Counted from the stretch's first letter, positions 50,953-60,196 are shown. The stretch: 64,000 nucleotides of DNA from Gracilimonas sp. (GCF_040218225.1 NZ_JAVJQO010000006.1:186001-250000), one strand, 5' to 3'. Program-made: numbers and translations. Notes: a model not told the origin generated them from the letters alone.

Positions 50953-52977
50953 CTATTCTTCTGAATCTTTCTTCTCTGATGTAGTATCAGATTTACGCAC
51001 CCAAGGCTCCCAATCTTTTCCTAATGTATATTTTTGAATCCACTTAATTTCTTCTATATCACGGGTTCGCTGATTTCTTGGCTCTCTAAACCCATGCCCT
51101 TCCCTTTTAAATGAAATATACCGTGTGTCAACTTTTCCAATATCCCTAAGATAAGTAAAGAAAATTTGGCTCTGTTCAGGAGTATCAACCCTGTCTCCCT
51201 GACCATGCAAAAATAAAGTAGGTGTTTTTACGTCCTTTGCGTGCATAGCCGGAGACCGCTCTCTGTATGCTTCCGGATTCGACCATGGAGTGCCACCTAT
51301 GTACCAAAGACTTATATCAAAGTTAAAACCAAGAGCATATTCAGAAGTCCAATCTGAAACCATTGCCCCAAGTGATGCCGCTTTAAACCGATCCGTTTTT
51401 GTTATAACAGTTCCGCCTAAAATACCCCCATAACTCCATCCTCTGACGGCCATTTTATTCGGATCAATTTTCTTATCGTCAATCATTTTGTCTACTCCAG
51501 TCATTAAATCCTGGAAATCTCCATCTCCAATATCCTGCATATTTGCTCTAAGAAACTCATCGCCATAAGCTGTACTTCCGCGGACATTTGGTGCCAGCTG
51601 TACATATCCCAATCCTGCCCAAATATGATATCTTGGACTAAAACTATTCATAAAAACACCGGCGGGCCCTCCGTGAATATGTAGTAAAAACGGAGCTTTG
51701 CCATTATTTTTGATATCTGACGGGCGATATTCTATGCCTTCAATTTCCATACCATCGGAACTCGCCCAGTTTACAATCTCATATTCAGCAAGCTTAAGAC
51801 TGTCTTTTATAAATGGATTCAGGTTGGTCAAACGCACCGGGTTATCAATTTCATCTACTTTTGCCACATAAAGATCGGGAGCTGTTACTATGTCTTCTTT
51901 GGTAAAAAGCACCTTCTCCCGGCTTTTGTCAAAATCTATAATATTGATCGAACCTTTTACATTTGAATGCTGGGTGATTTCTCCATTTTCTGTTTTAAGT
52001 GAATAAAGGTTAGCATTTGTTCTTACGATCCCATTAAATAAGACAGTGTTGCCATCATTAGTCAAATAAAAGTCTCTGATCTCGCCATTAAATTCACCTG
52101 AAAGAACTTCGTATTCCCGAGAATCAGCGTTCATTCTCCAGAGTTTATCTTGTCGAAGTTCCCACTCTTTATCATCGGGAGCAGTGTATAAGAAATGTTC
52201 ATTATCAGGCAGCCAGGTTAAATTATTTTCTGGCGCTTTATTTTCGGTGAGACGGATTGCGGTAGTATCTCCCGCCGGCAACATATATATTTCGGAAAGG
52301 TTACCTTGATTTCTTCGATTCTCAAACCTTAAGGTTAAAAGAATTTTTTCCTGATTCGGTGAAACTTCAAAATCACCAATTATATTTTCCCCACGGGTAA
52401 GCTTCGTTTCTTTCTTTGACTCCAGATCAAATTTCCACAAGTGATTCCAGTCCCCTTCTGTTTGACCATTTGGAGCTTCATCCATAAAAAAGTGATCGTA
52501 ACCAGCTTTATATTTCTTCTTTTCTTTATCACTTTTAGGTACGTCAGCTACAAAATATATGGCTTTACTATCACTTGACCACTCATAACTGCCCACGCTA
52601 TTTTCATGCTTTGTAAGTTGAATGGCTTCTCCCCCCTGGGTAGGCAATAAGAAGAGTTGAGAATTGCCATCAACTGTTCTTTTAAGTGAAATATAGTTGC
52701 CATCCGGTGAATATTGCATGCTGCTTGCACCTTCTTCACCTATATATTGATAACTTTCACCACTATCAGCTGGTATATAATGGTATGTGGTTTCGTATTT
52801 ATTTTTCTCCCAGTTTAATTTCGTTTTGCCGAAAATAACCGAATTTCCATCTGGTGAAATCATAGAGGATCCCACTCTTATCATGTCGAGATAGTCATCC
52901 GTAGTCATAGCACGTTTTTGTGCCGAAATATCTAAAGCAACGAATAGTAAAAGTATTGAAAGAATAAATTGACGCAT
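50953..52977 (-). CDS. exported S9 prolyl oligopeptidase-family peptidase
   Basis: ATG at 52977 gives 674 residues with signal peptide MRQFILSILLLFVALDISAQ; an upstream ATG at 53028 would bury it. The N-terminal two thirds are a beta-propeller with TolB/PD40-like blades (SPDGNSVIFGKTKLNW, SPDGNYISLKR, SPNQEKILLTLRF). The C-terminal hydrolase has LHIHGGPAG, nucleophile Ser in VRGWSYGGILGG, Asp in GQGDRVDTPEQSQ and His in EGHGFREP. It probably degrades small peptides in the periplasm, as with DPP-type enzymes. It is separated from serS by 112 bases. Confidence 0.92.
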   Translation of the reverse strand: MRQFILSILLLFVALDISAQKRAMTTDDYLDMIRVGSSMISPDGNSVIFGKTKLNWEKNKYETTYHYIPADSGESYQYIGEEGASSMQYSPDGNYISLKRTVDGNSQLFLLPTQGGEAIQLTKHENSVGSYEWSSDSKAIYFVADVPKSDKEKKKYKAGYDHFFMDEAPNGQTEGDWNHLWKFDLESKKETKLTRGENIIGDFEVSPNQEKILLTLRFENRRNQGNLSEIYMLPAGDTTAIRLTENKAPENNLTWLPDNEHFLYTAPDDKEWELRQDKLWRMNADSREYEVLSGEFNGEIRDFYLTNDGNTVLFNGIVRTNANLYSLKTENGEITQHSNVKGSINIIDFDKSREKVLFTKEDIVTAPDLYVAKVDEIDNPVRLTNLNPFIKDSLKLAEYEIVNWASSDGMEIEGIEYRPSDIKNNGKAPFLLHIHGGPAGVFMNSFSPRYHIWAGLGYVQLAPNVRGSTAYGDEFLRANMQDIGDGDFQDLMTGVDKMIDDKKIDPNKMAVRGWSYGGILGGTVITKTDRFKAASLGAMVSDWTSEYALGFNFDISLWYIGGTPWSNPEAYRERSPAMHAKDVKTPTLFLHGQGDRVDTPEQSQIFFTYLRDIGKVDTRYISFKREGHGFREPRNQRTRDIEEIKWIQKYTLGKDWEPWVRKSDTTSEKKDSEE

Positions 52978-53089
52978 AAGAACTATATTGTTTTTTTCAA
53001 AAACTGAATATAATAGTATAAGCGCCAAAACAAAGAGTAATTACCTTTTTATAGAGAAGTTTCCAGACAATTACTCCATAAGCTACTAT

Positions 53090-54358
53090 CTACAAGTAAT
53101 CTTTACCCATAAATGGCTTCAATACTTCAGGCACTCTTACCTTTCCATCCTCTTCCTGGTAAGCTTCCAAAATTGCTGACACCACACGCGGAAGTGCCAA
53201 TCCCGATCCATTTAAAGTATGTAATGTCTCTATTTCTTTTTCATCTTTTCGGTATCTGAGTTGCATTCGTCGGGCCTGGAAACTTTCAAAATTAGAACAG
53301 GAACTTACTTCCAACCAGCGCTTTTGGCCCGGACTCCAAACTTCAAGATCATATTTCTTACTCTGGGTAAAACCCATATCTCCGGTACACATCAAAAGCG
53401 TTCGGTAAGGAAGTTCAAGGGCTTCGAGTAATTTTTCTGCATGCTCCCTGAGGCTTTCCAGCTCGTCATAAGAGTCTTCCGGTTTCACGATTTTCACCAG
53501 TTCTACTTTATCAAACTGATGAAGCCTGTTCAATCCGCGTACATCTTTGCCGTAAGAGCCGGCCTCACGCCTCCAGCATGGAGTATGGCAAACATATTTC
53601 AGGGGCAAATCCTTAAGCTCAATGATTTCATCACGGTGAAAATTGGTAACCGGAACTTCAGCCGTTGGAATGGTGAAGAATTCATCCCGTGGAATAACAT
53701 ACATCATATCTTCCTTATCCGGAATCTGACCTGTTCCCCTTGCTGAATCTTCATTTACAAAATAAGGAGCCTGAAGCTCGGTATACCCTGTCTTTCCAGC
53801 TTCATTGATGAAATAGTTGATCAGTGCTCTTTGCAATTGAGCAACTCCACCAACGTAAAATGGGAAACCGGCTCCTGTAACCTTAACACCTCGTTCAAAA
53901 TCAACCCAACCGTGTCGTTCGGTCAATTCCCAGTGAGGCTTGCGCCATTCATCCTTGCTTGGCTCACCCCAGGTTTTAAAAGTCTGATTGTCATCTTCAG
54001 TAGCCCCAACCGGAACACTGGGATGGGGAACATTTGGAATCCGGAGCAACATATCATCACGCCTTTCGCGGAGCTCTTTAACCTCCTCTTCAATCTCTTT
54101 TATCTTTTCCTTCATCTCAGAAGTTTTTTTGATAATCTCCTGAGCCTCTTCTTTTTTTCCCTGCCCCATCAGCTTTCCTATCTCCTTCGCTTTTGTGTTA
54201 CTTTCACTGCGAAGCAAATCTCCTTCATGCACTTTTGATCTCCATTCTTCATCTATGGCAAGTACTTTTTCAACTACCGAAATATCTTTCTCACCTTTAT
54301 TGATGATAGCCTTTTCTACCCGTTGCTGGTTTTCTTTGATGAAGTTGATGTCGAGCAT
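53090..54358 (-). CDS. serS: seryl-tRNA synthetase
   Basis: Charges tRNA-Ser with serine. 422 residues, normal. An N-terminal coiled coil at residues about 25-105 (KTSEMKEKIKEIEEEVKELR) contacts tRNA. Class II catalytic core: TGQIPDKEDMMYVIPRDEF, motif 2 in PCWRREAGSYGKDVRGLNRL and motif 3 in LNGSGLALPRVVSAILEAYQ. The SSCSNFESFQARRMQLRYR segment binds seryl adenylate. A perfect TAnnTTTG box (TATCTTTG) is at 54399-54392 on the minus strand, 33 bases upstream of ATG, but with no clear -33 element. Confidence 0.96.
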   Translation of the reverse strand: MLDINFIKENQQRVEKAIINKGEKDISVVEKVLAIDEEWRSKVHEGDLLRSESNTKAKEIGKLMGQGKKEEAQEIIKKTSEMKEKIKEIEEEVKELRERRDDMLLRIPNVPHPSVPVGATEDDNQTFKTWGEPSKDEWRKPHWELTERHGWVDFERGVKVTGAGFPFYVGGVAQLQRALINYFINEAGKTGYTELQAPYFVNEDSARGTGQIPDKEDMMYVIPRDEFFTIPTAEVPVTNFHRDEIIELKDLPLKYVCHTPCWRREAGSYGKDVRGLNRLHQFDKVELVKIVKPEDSYDELESLREHAEKLLEALELPYRTLLMCTGDMGFTQSKKYDLEVWSPGQKRWLEVSSCSNFESFQARRMQLRYRKDEKEIETLHTLNGSGLALPRVVSAILEAYQEEDGKVRVPEVLKPFMGKDYL

Positions 54359-54391
54359 ATTTGAATACTAAATGTTTGAAGATTTAAGCAT

Positions 54392-54399
54392 CAAAGATA
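54392..54399 (-). promoter_or_regulatory. candidate -7 box of serS
   Basis: TATCTTTG on the minus strand matches TAnnTTTG exactly, and the spacing to the start codon is plausible. The region around -33 has no TTG, so it may need an activator or be chance. Confidence 0.4.
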
Positions 54400-54547
54400 A
54401 GAGGTATTCGCCTTTTTGTTATACCTTTTTTAGACCTATTAATTTTAGAAATACATCTTGATTGGAAGCGCTTTTTGTATTGACTACCTAAATAATTAAG
54501 GTTATCATTCGACATTCAAAGAATTTTTAGGGAATCTAAGGCAAATT

Positions 54548-55030
54548 ATGAGTCATTTATTAGACGATACCGATCTGGCTATTTTAAATCATCTTCAGGA
54601 ACATGGACGAGCTCAGCGAAATACGATTGCTGAATTAGTAAACCTTTCCGTCCCTTCCGTTTCCGAAAGAATGAAAAAGCTGGAAGAACGTGGCCTCATA
54701 GAAGGCTATAAAGCGATTCTTAATAGCAAGAAATTCCATTTTGATATAACAGCCTTTATTTTTGTTCAGGTCGATGGTTCTGAGAACTATAAAGCTTTTG
54801 TTGAAAAAGCCGCAGAAGAGAGAGAAGTTTTAGAATGCCACTCAATTACCGGCGACGGTTCGCACTTCCTCAAAGTGCGAACAAAGAACACGGGTTCCTT
54901 TGAAAGTCTCCTTTCCAGAATTCAAGCCTGGGAAGGTGTCAGTAAAACCCGCTCAAACCTTGTCTTATCCAGCTTTAAGGAAACAAGATCGCTACCTGTC
55001 GAGCATGCTGTTGAGCTTATAAAGCAATAG
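54548..55030 (+). CDS. Lrp/AsnC-family transcriptional regulator
   Basis: 160 residues. The winged HTH spans about 1-60: LLDDTDLAILNHLQEHGRAQ, IAELVNLSVPSVSERMKKLE and ERGLIEGYKAILN. The RAM ligand domain (about 70-145) has DITAFIFVQVDGSENYKAFV and VLECHSITGDGSHFLKVRTK, where the GDxD/H loop binds an amino acid. The C-terminal tail LSSFKETRSLPVEHAVELI is typical. It probably senses an amino acid and controls transport or degradation. Divergent from serS (189 bases). Confidence 0.93.
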   Translation: MSHLLDDTDLAILNHLQEHGRAQRNTIAELVNLSVPSVSERMKKLEERGLIEGYKAILNSKKFHFDITAFIFVQVDGSENYKAFVEKAAEEREVLECHSITGDGSHFLKVRTKNTGSFESLLSRIQAWEGVSKTRSNLVLSSFKETRSLPVEHAVELIKQ

Positions 55031-55179
55031 AACAGCTCCAATTTACCCACATATTTCATTTACTTACTAGAGCAGGAATCGTTAACTTACGTCATTCTGA
55101 CAGTATGTAATTCTAAAGGTATCAGTGATATCAATGCAGCTTGCCTGACAATCAGCTGATACTTAATTCTATTTTTTAT

Positions 55180-56472
55180 ATGGATCGCGAAGTATTTCAA
55201 GAACAGTTTGGTTTGCTTGGCAGCTCTGAAGCCATGCGACAGGTTATCGATAAGATTATGCAAGTCGCTAAAACCGATATCACCGTAACTTTACAAGGTG
55301 AGAGTGGAGTAGGTAAAGATGTGACAGCAAGGGCTATTCATTCCATGAGTGACCGCAGCCGAAACAACCTTGTTATTGTAAACTGCGGGGCTATCCCTGA
55401 AGGTATTATTGAAAGTGAATTATTCGGACATGAGAAAGGTGCTTTTACCGGAGCTGAGACCTCCCGTGAAGGCTACTTTGAGAAAGCTAACGGCGGTACC
55501 ATTTTCCTTGATGAAATCGGAGACACTCCCAAAAATGTTCAGGTGAAATTGCTTCGGGTACTCGAAAACGGGGAGTTTTTCAGAGTAGGATCAAGCAAAG
55601 TGCAAACAACGGATGTACGAGTCATCGCTGCCACTAATCAGAATCTCTGGCAAATGGTACAGGACGGAGCATTCCGGGAAGACCTCTACTATCGCCTTGA
55701 TACCGTACAAATTAAACTACCGCCATTGCGGGACAGGCAAGAAGATGTTATCCCAATATTCAGAAAGTTTGTAGAAGAATATTCAGCCCGATATGATTCT
55801 GTTTTTAAAGGTTTTTCTGATGAAGCAAGAGAGTTGCTGATTTCCTATCGATGGCCAGGCAACATCAGAGAGCTTAGAAATGTAGCCGAACAGCTTGTTG
55901 TACTGGAGAAATCACAATTCATTGACAAAGATAAGCTCCAGAAATATCTGAAAGGCCGGCAAAGGCAAGGCAGAACAGACAACCTCCCCATGGTGGCTAA
56001 TGATACTTACCGCGAAGAAGCTACAGGACCGGGAAATGACTTCGACCGAAAAGACCGTGAACTGGTTTACAGGGCTCTGGTTGAACTCAGAAATGACATA
56101 GCTGACGTCAAAAAGATGTTTGCTAATTTCCTTTACTCCACGTTTTCAAGTAAAAACCTGAAGGCATTGCCTGCTTCTGTCAGGGATGAAATGGATAAAT
56201 CAGAAGCCCCCGGAGTTAATGTTGATCTGGGTGATCATGCCACGCTTGGAATGCAATCCATGCCCGAGACCCCTGATTTGGACGAAGGAGAAGAATCAGA
56301 ATTAGTAGATTTTCTTCAGAATGATGAGATTCCTTCTATTGAGGAAGCAGAAAAATTTCTTATCCAGCAGGCGCTTAAACGCTTTGATGGAAACCGCAGA
56401 AAAGCTTCAGAAACGTTGGGTGTAAGTGAACGAACCTTGTATCGAAAACTGGATCAGTATGGACTGGAATAG
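55180..56472 (+). CDS. sigma-54-dependent activator without a receiver domain
   Basis: ATG at 55180 gives 430 residues; TTG at 55141 is possible but adds an unlikely tail. The AAA+ core starts near residue 10: FGLLGSSEAMRQVIDKIMQV, Walker A GESGVGKD (family usual GESGTGKE), ESELFGHEKGAFTGAETSRE with the sigma-54 contact loop GAFTGA, Walker B GGTIFLDEIGD and an R-finger FREDLYYRLD. The C-terminal Fis-type HTH is KRFDGNRRKASETLGVSERT. There is no N-terminal receiver, GAF or PAS domain, so activity must be set otherwise. The lptE gene overlaps its last 14 bases. Confidence 0.92.
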   Translation: MDREVFQEQFGLLGSSEAMRQVIDKIMQVAKTDITVTLQGESGVGKDVTARAIHSMSDRSRNNLVIVNCGAIPEGIIESELFGHEKGAFTGAETSREGYFEKANGGTIFLDEIGDTPKNVQVKLLRVLENGEFFRVGSSKVQTTDVRVIAATNQNLWQMVQDGAFREDLYYRLDTVQIKLPPLRDRQEDVIPIFRKFVEEYSARYDSVFKGFSDEARELLISYRWPGNIRELRNVAEQLVVLEKSQFIDKDKLQKYLKGRQRQGRTDNLPMVANDTYREEATGPGNDFDRKDRELVYRALVELRNDIADVKKMFANFLYSTFSSKNLKALPASVRDEMDKSEAPGVNVDLGDHATLGMQSMPETPDLDEGEESELVDFLQNDEIPSIEEAEKFLIQQALKRFDGNRRKASETLGVSERTLYRKLDQYGLE

Positions 56473-56974
56473 AATTATCCTTTTATTAACGCTGTGCTTT
56501 TCCCTGATTTTCGGAGGCTGCCTGAGATATAGTTTCACAGGTGCGTCTATTCCGCCTGGCGTCAACACCATTTTTATTCCCTTTTTCCCGGATCAGTCTA
56601 ACAGTGGACTCGGGGATCTAAGTGACCGTCTGAATGAAGTATTAATCAACCGTTTCGTAAATCAAAGCAAGCTGCAGTTGGCTAATAATGAAAATGATGC
56701 CGATGCAGTTTTGGATGGTGTTATTACAGCGTACACGAACCGCCCCTTTAGTATAGGTGGCAACGAACAGTCTAACGAAAATGAAGTTTCAATCAGTGTT
56801 CGGGCAACGTTTAAATATGCTTCGAAAGAAGAACCAGAATGGACCAACACTTTTGCCGGTAAATTTACTTATGATCCTACTGAAGACCCTATAGATGGTG
56901 AAAACCAGGCTGCAAACAGTGCTCTCGAACAAGTTGCCAATAATATGTTCAACGATGCTGTAAGTAATTGGTAA
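56459..56974 (+). CDS. lptE: LPS-assembly lipoprotein LptE-like
   Basis: The ATG at 56459 overlaps the end of the activator gene. 171 residues. Signal peptide MDWNRIILLLTLCFSLIFGG ends at lipobox FGGC. The mature part has YSFTGASIPPGVNTIFIPFF, LSDRLNEVLINRFVNQSKLQ and AVLDGVITAYTNRPFSIGGN, the LptE/RlpB pattern in Bacteroidota. LptE plugs the LptD barrel and helps insert LPS into the outer membrane. Family members are poorly conserved, so the call rests on the pattern around GxxxPPGV. A 56-base gap follows. Confidence 0.8.
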   Translation: MDWNRIILLLTLCFSLIFGGCLRYSFTGASIPPGVNTIFIPFFPDQSNSGLGDLSDRLNEVLINRFVNQSKLQLANNENDADAVLDGVITAYTNRPFSIGGNEQSNENEVSISVRATFKYASKEEPEWTNTFAGKFTYDPTEDPIDGENQAANSALEQVANNMFNDAVSNW

Positions 56975-57030
56975 TTAGCTTTGATTGTAATCACACTTCA
57001 CTTTATTATAGTTCAGTTTTAATACAGCAC

Positions 57031-57657
57031 ATGCAAGAACTGCCATTCAACATACCAAAGTCTTTATCTTCCTACGTTGAAAAGTTTGAAGAGAATCCGG
57101 ATGAGATTACTCAAAAACTCAAGAAGCATTTGAAGAAACGAGGGCCTGATGCCGTAGGCCATTTTTTACTTTCCTGGTTTTATCACCTTCAGGACAAAAA
57201 ACCGGATGCCATTAAACAGGCTTTGAAAGCCAAAACGTACGCCCCCGGAAGTCCCTTAATGGAACATCTGCATTACTTTCTGGTTCACCCCGAAAAATTT
57301 GAAGCGGCCATCCCCACTACGTCGTATACATCCTCGAAACTTAAATTACAGCAAGGCTCGCGTACGTCTCCGATTCTGGATTTAGACCGGCTCATTGAAA
57401 TGCTGGAAGCGGTTGAATCGAAAAGAATTCAAATTCCTACAGATGATGAGGATTTTGATGATTCAGATCTGAGTAAAGAGTCGGAAGAAATTGATGATAT
57501 GGTTACGGAGACTTTGGCCAAAATTCACTCCAAGCAGGGTCGAAAGTCGGAGGCCATCAAAATGTACGAGCGACTCATCGATAAAGACCAGGAAAAGGCT
57601 GAGCATTATCAAAATCAGATTGATAAGCTCAAGAGCAAGCAGCAATCAACTGACTGA
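57031..57657 (+). CDS. conserved hypothetical protein, TPR-like C-terminus
   Basis: ATG at 57031 gives 208 residues; an upstream TTG at 56968 lies too close to lptE. It begins MQELPFNIPKSLSSYVEKFE. A helical segment HFLLSWFYHLQDKKPDAIKQ-ALKAKTYAPG looks like a single TPR motif. The C-terminus AKIHSKQGRKSEAIKMYERL-I is a second TPR-like repeat after an acidic stretch (DDEDFDDSDLSKESEEIDD). No enzyme motif is present. It is probably the third gene of the activator-lptE transcript; function unknown. Confidence 0.78.
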   Translation: MQELPFNIPKSLSSYVEKFEENPDEITQKLKKHLKKRGPDAVGHFLLSWFYHLQDKKPDAIKQALKAKTYAPGSPLMEHLHYFLVHPEKFEAAIPTTSYTSSKLKLQQGSRTSPILDLDRLIEMLEAVESKRIQIPTDDEDFDDSDLSKESEEIDDMVTETLAKIHSKQGRKSEAIKMYERLIDKDQEKAEHYQNQIDKLKSKQQSTD

Positions 57658-57665
57658 TCAAGAGC

Positions 57666-58289
57666 CTACTTAACAAAGGGATTATTCTGTTTCTCGTGAG
57701 CAATCGTAGTTTCAGGTCCATGGCCAGGGTAAACCGTCGTATTTTCTGGTAATGAATAGAGCTTTTCTTTGATACTTTCGGCGAGCAGCTCGAAATTTCC
57801 TTTGTATAAATCTGTTCGGCCTATACTTTCTTTGAACAAAGCATCTCCGGCTATTACCAACTCTTCCTTAGAAAAATAAAGAGAAACGTGATCCGGTGAA
57901 TGACCCGGCGTATACAAACATTCAAATTCAAAATTACCTATTTCAAATGAACCTTGACCAGGTAAAGCTTCCGGTTCAAAACTGAAACCTGTTTGGTTAA
58001 TTCCGAACATTTGTGCCTGGCTTCCAAAATTTTCCCACAAAAAACGATCTTCCGCACTTAAATAAACCGGTACTTTAAAATCATTTCTCAACCGGCTCAG
58101 CCCTAAAACATGATCAACATGAGCGTGTGTTAGCACTACAGCTTTCAACTCACCTGTAATGCTTTCTTTTACCCTTTGATATTCCGGTTCATTAGAAAAG
58201 CCCGGATCAATAATAAGATGTTGTCCATTTTTAGTGAGCAGATAAGTATTCTCTAAAAAGGGTCCGACTTCAAATTTTTTAATTTCCAT
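57666..58289 (-). CDS. metallo-beta-lactamase-fold hydrolase (glyoxalase II family)
   Basis: 207 residues, normal for small MBL-fold hydrolases. The metal motif is THAHVDHVLGLSRL (H-x-H-x-D-H). GHSPDHVSLYF, AGDALFKESIGRTDLY and the late PGHGPETTIAHEKQNN supply further ligands. The ILDPG-like LIIDPGFS is also typical. Hydroxyacylglutathione hydrolase-like proteins of this group act on small thioesters or related substrates. It converges with the TPR-like gene (8 bases between stops). Confidence 0.92.
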   Translation of the reverse strand: MEIKKFEVGPFLENTYLLTKNGQHLIIDPGFSNEPEYQRVKESITGELKAVVLTHAHVDHVLGLSRLRNDFKVPVYLSAEDRFLWENFGSQAQMFGINQTGFSFEPEALPGQGSFEIGNFEFECLYTPGHSPDHVSLYFSKEELVIAGDALFKESIGRTDLYKGNFELLAESIKEKLYSLPENTTVYPGHGPETTIAHEKQNNPFVK

Positions 58290-58297
58290 AGACTAAA

Positions 58298-58333
58298 TAA
58301 AAAAAGGATGCACCTTTACAGATACATCCTTTT
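58298..58333 (-). terminator. terminator of rpmE
   Basis: On the minus strand AAAAGGATG (58333-58325) pairs with CATCCTTTT (58310-58302), a 9 bp stem, followed by T-run (plus strand A-run 58298-58305). It lies 20 bases after the rpmE stop and just before the MBL gene start. Confidence 0.8.
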
Positions 58334-58353
58334 GAATAAAATGATTGCTAAAA

Positions 58354-58575
58354 TTACTTGTCGTCACCTTTTCCGTATCGGCGCTTGAAGCGATCAACAC
58401 GTCCGGCTGTTGACGTAAAAGTGTTACTCTTGGTGTAGAATGGATGATTTTTTGAGTCAACCTCGCTGCGATACACTCCGTCTTTGGTATCCATAGTGCT
58501 GCGGGTTTGAACCTCAGTACCATCGCTCATCACTACCGTAATTTCTTTGTAATCTGGATGAATTCCTTTTTTCAT
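58354..58575 (-). CDS. rpmE: 50S ribosomal protein L31, zinc-free type A
   Basis: ATG at 58575 gives 73 residues, MKKGIHPDYKEITVVMSDG..., ending AGRVDRFKRRYGKGDDK. The conserved NHPFYT and GRVDRF motifs identify L31. The four zinc-binding cysteines of the C+ form are replaced (for example no CxC near residue 16), so it is a C-minus protein. The length fits type A, not the longer type B. The longer frame up to 58626 lacks support. A promoter with TTG-20 bases-TATATTTA lies directly upstream. Confidence 0.94.
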   Translation of the reverse strand: MKKGIHPDYKEITVVMSDGTEVQTRSTMDTKDGVYRSEVDSKNHPFYTKSNTFTSTAGRVDRFKRRYGKGDDK

Positions 58576-58608
58576 GGTCTTATACTTGCTTGAAATTTGC
58601 AAAGGCTT

Positions 58609-58639
58609 TAAATATAAGGCTAACAAAAACTGAATTCAA
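58609..58639 (-). promoter_or_regulatory. promoter-like element of rpmE
   Basis: On the minus strand TTG (58639-58637), a 20-base spacer and TATATTTA (58616-58609) match the consensus except the final base. The ATG is 33 bases further on. Confidence 0.55.
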
Positions 58640-58647
58640 TCTAATTA

Positions 58648-60135
58648 TCACTCAAATTCATCGTAGCCTTCCTCGTCTATATCTCCCAGCGAAGAGAACA
58701 TAGAACCTAACATATCAGTGTATAAAGTTTGATCGTCAAGGTCTTGCTTGCTGAGCATTGAGTTCTGATGCAGAGCCTCTAATACAAAATCCATCCAAAT
58801 GTATTGCTCGGATGTGTTCGCATCATTGATCTGATTTTCAACCAACACCTTCAACCCTTTTACTCCGTCAAGCACTTTTTCGTACTCTTTGTTAGGTAAA
58901 GTATCTGATATGCTAATTTCATTTCCATCAGCAAACCAATCCATAATTTCTTTATAAGTCGACTTTTTGTCCTCTGATTTTGCTTGTGGATCAGGGAAAT
59001 GTACCTTGAAAATTTTACTGACAGCTTTCCCTAATATGTGTTTTGCTACGCTGATGGCTCCTTCCTGCTCTCCTTCATAAACCAATTCTATTTTTCCGGT
59101 GAGAGCGGGAACCATATGATATAAGTCGGCAATCCTTACGGTCGTTTCTTTCTCGTTGTTTAATATGGCGCGCCGTTCGGCCGATGATACGACTTGTTCC
59201 AGGGCGGTGATCGTCATTCGGGTGGAAACCCCACTTTTTTGATCTACGTACTCTGATTCCCGGGCCTCAAAAGCCGCTTTTTCTATTACTTCCCGGTATA
59301 AATCAGGAATATGAATTTTAATACCGGTCTCTCGCTCCTGCCATGCTTCCTGTTTTGTGATATTGACTCCCACACCCAATTCTTTTGGATAATGAGTTAT
59401 AATTTGAGAGTCTATTCGGTCTTTCAACGGAGTAATGATATTTCCACGATTGGTGTAATCCTCCGGATTTGCAGAAAAAGCCATAGACACATCCAAAGGA
59501 ATACGAACATTAAAGCCCCGAATCTGGATATCTCTTTCCTGCATAATATTCAAAAGTGCTACCTGAATTCTGGGTTGAAGATCAGGCAACTCATTAATCA
59601 CAAAAATACCACGATTGGTTCTTGGAATAAGCCCAAAGTTGATCACATTTTGGTCAGCAAGTGTTAACTTTTTTGTTGCTGCTTTGATAGGATCTATATC
59701 ACCAATTAAATCGGCTACCGTTGTATCTGGTGTAGCCAGCTTTTCGCCATATCGGAAAGACCGATGCAGCCATTCAATGGGTGTATCATCCCCTTTTTCT
59801 TCAACCAGTTCCTTAGCATATTTTGAAAGTGGATTCAAGGGATCATCATTAATCTCTGAACCTTTTACTATTGGAATGTATTCATCCAAAAAGTTTACCA
59901 GCAAACGGAGCATTCTGGTTTTAGCCTGTCCGCGCAGTCCCAATAAGATCATATCGTGCCGTGATAGTAAAGCGTGCTGCACTTGTGGGATTACGGTTTT
60001 ATCGTATCCAAGAATCCCGGGAAAAAGCTCTTCCCCGCTTCGCATTTTTTGAATTAAATTTTTACGAATCTCCTCTTTGACCGATATGGATTGCCAACCA
60101 CTTTCTTTAAGTTCTCCTAGTGTACTCGCCTTCAT
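58648..60135 (-). CDS. magnesium chelatase ChlI-like AAA+ ATPase
   Basis: ATG at 60135 gives 495 residues; the frame to 60186 adds a basic, unlikely head. The core has FPGILGYDKTVIPQVQHALL, Walker A GLRGQAKTRML, a sensor region GIFVINELPDLQPRIQVALL (Walker B with N-E) and FSANPEDYTNRGNIITPLKD. A helical lid domain (VSTRMTITALEQVVSSAERR) follows, then an acidic C-terminus. Relatives usually lie next to a VWA-domain gene that forms a MoxR/ChlD-like pair; none is present here. Chlorophyll synthesis is unlikely. Role unknown, perhaps a chaperone. Confidence 0.85.
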   Translation of the reverse strand: MKASTLGELKESGWQSISVKEEIRKNLIQKMRSGEELFPGILGYDKTVIPQVQHALLSRHDMILLGLRGQAKTRMLRLLVNFLDEYIPIVKGSEINDDPLNPLSKYAKELVEEKGDDTPIEWLHRSFRYGEKLATPDTTVADLIGDIDPIKAATKKLTLADQNVINFGLIPRTNRGIFVINELPDLQPRIQVALLNIMQERDIQIRGFNVRIPLDVSMAFSANPEDYTNRGNIITPLKDRIDSQIITHYPKELGVGVNITKQEAWQERETGIKIHIPDLYREVIEKAAFEARESEYVDQKSGVSTRMTITALEQVVSSAERRAILNNEKETTVRIADLYHMVPALTGKIELVYEGEQEGAISVAKHILGKAVSKIFKVHFPDPQAKSEDKKSTYKEIMDWFADGNEISISDTLPNKEYEKVLDGVKGLKVLVENQINDANTSEQYIWMDFVLEALHQNSMLSKQDLDDQTLYTDMLGSMFSSLGDIDEEGYDEFE

Positions 60136-60196
60136 TCTGATCCTTCGATGTGATGTGATTTCCTCATTTGTGTTTATAACCCACAATCAACGGTCT

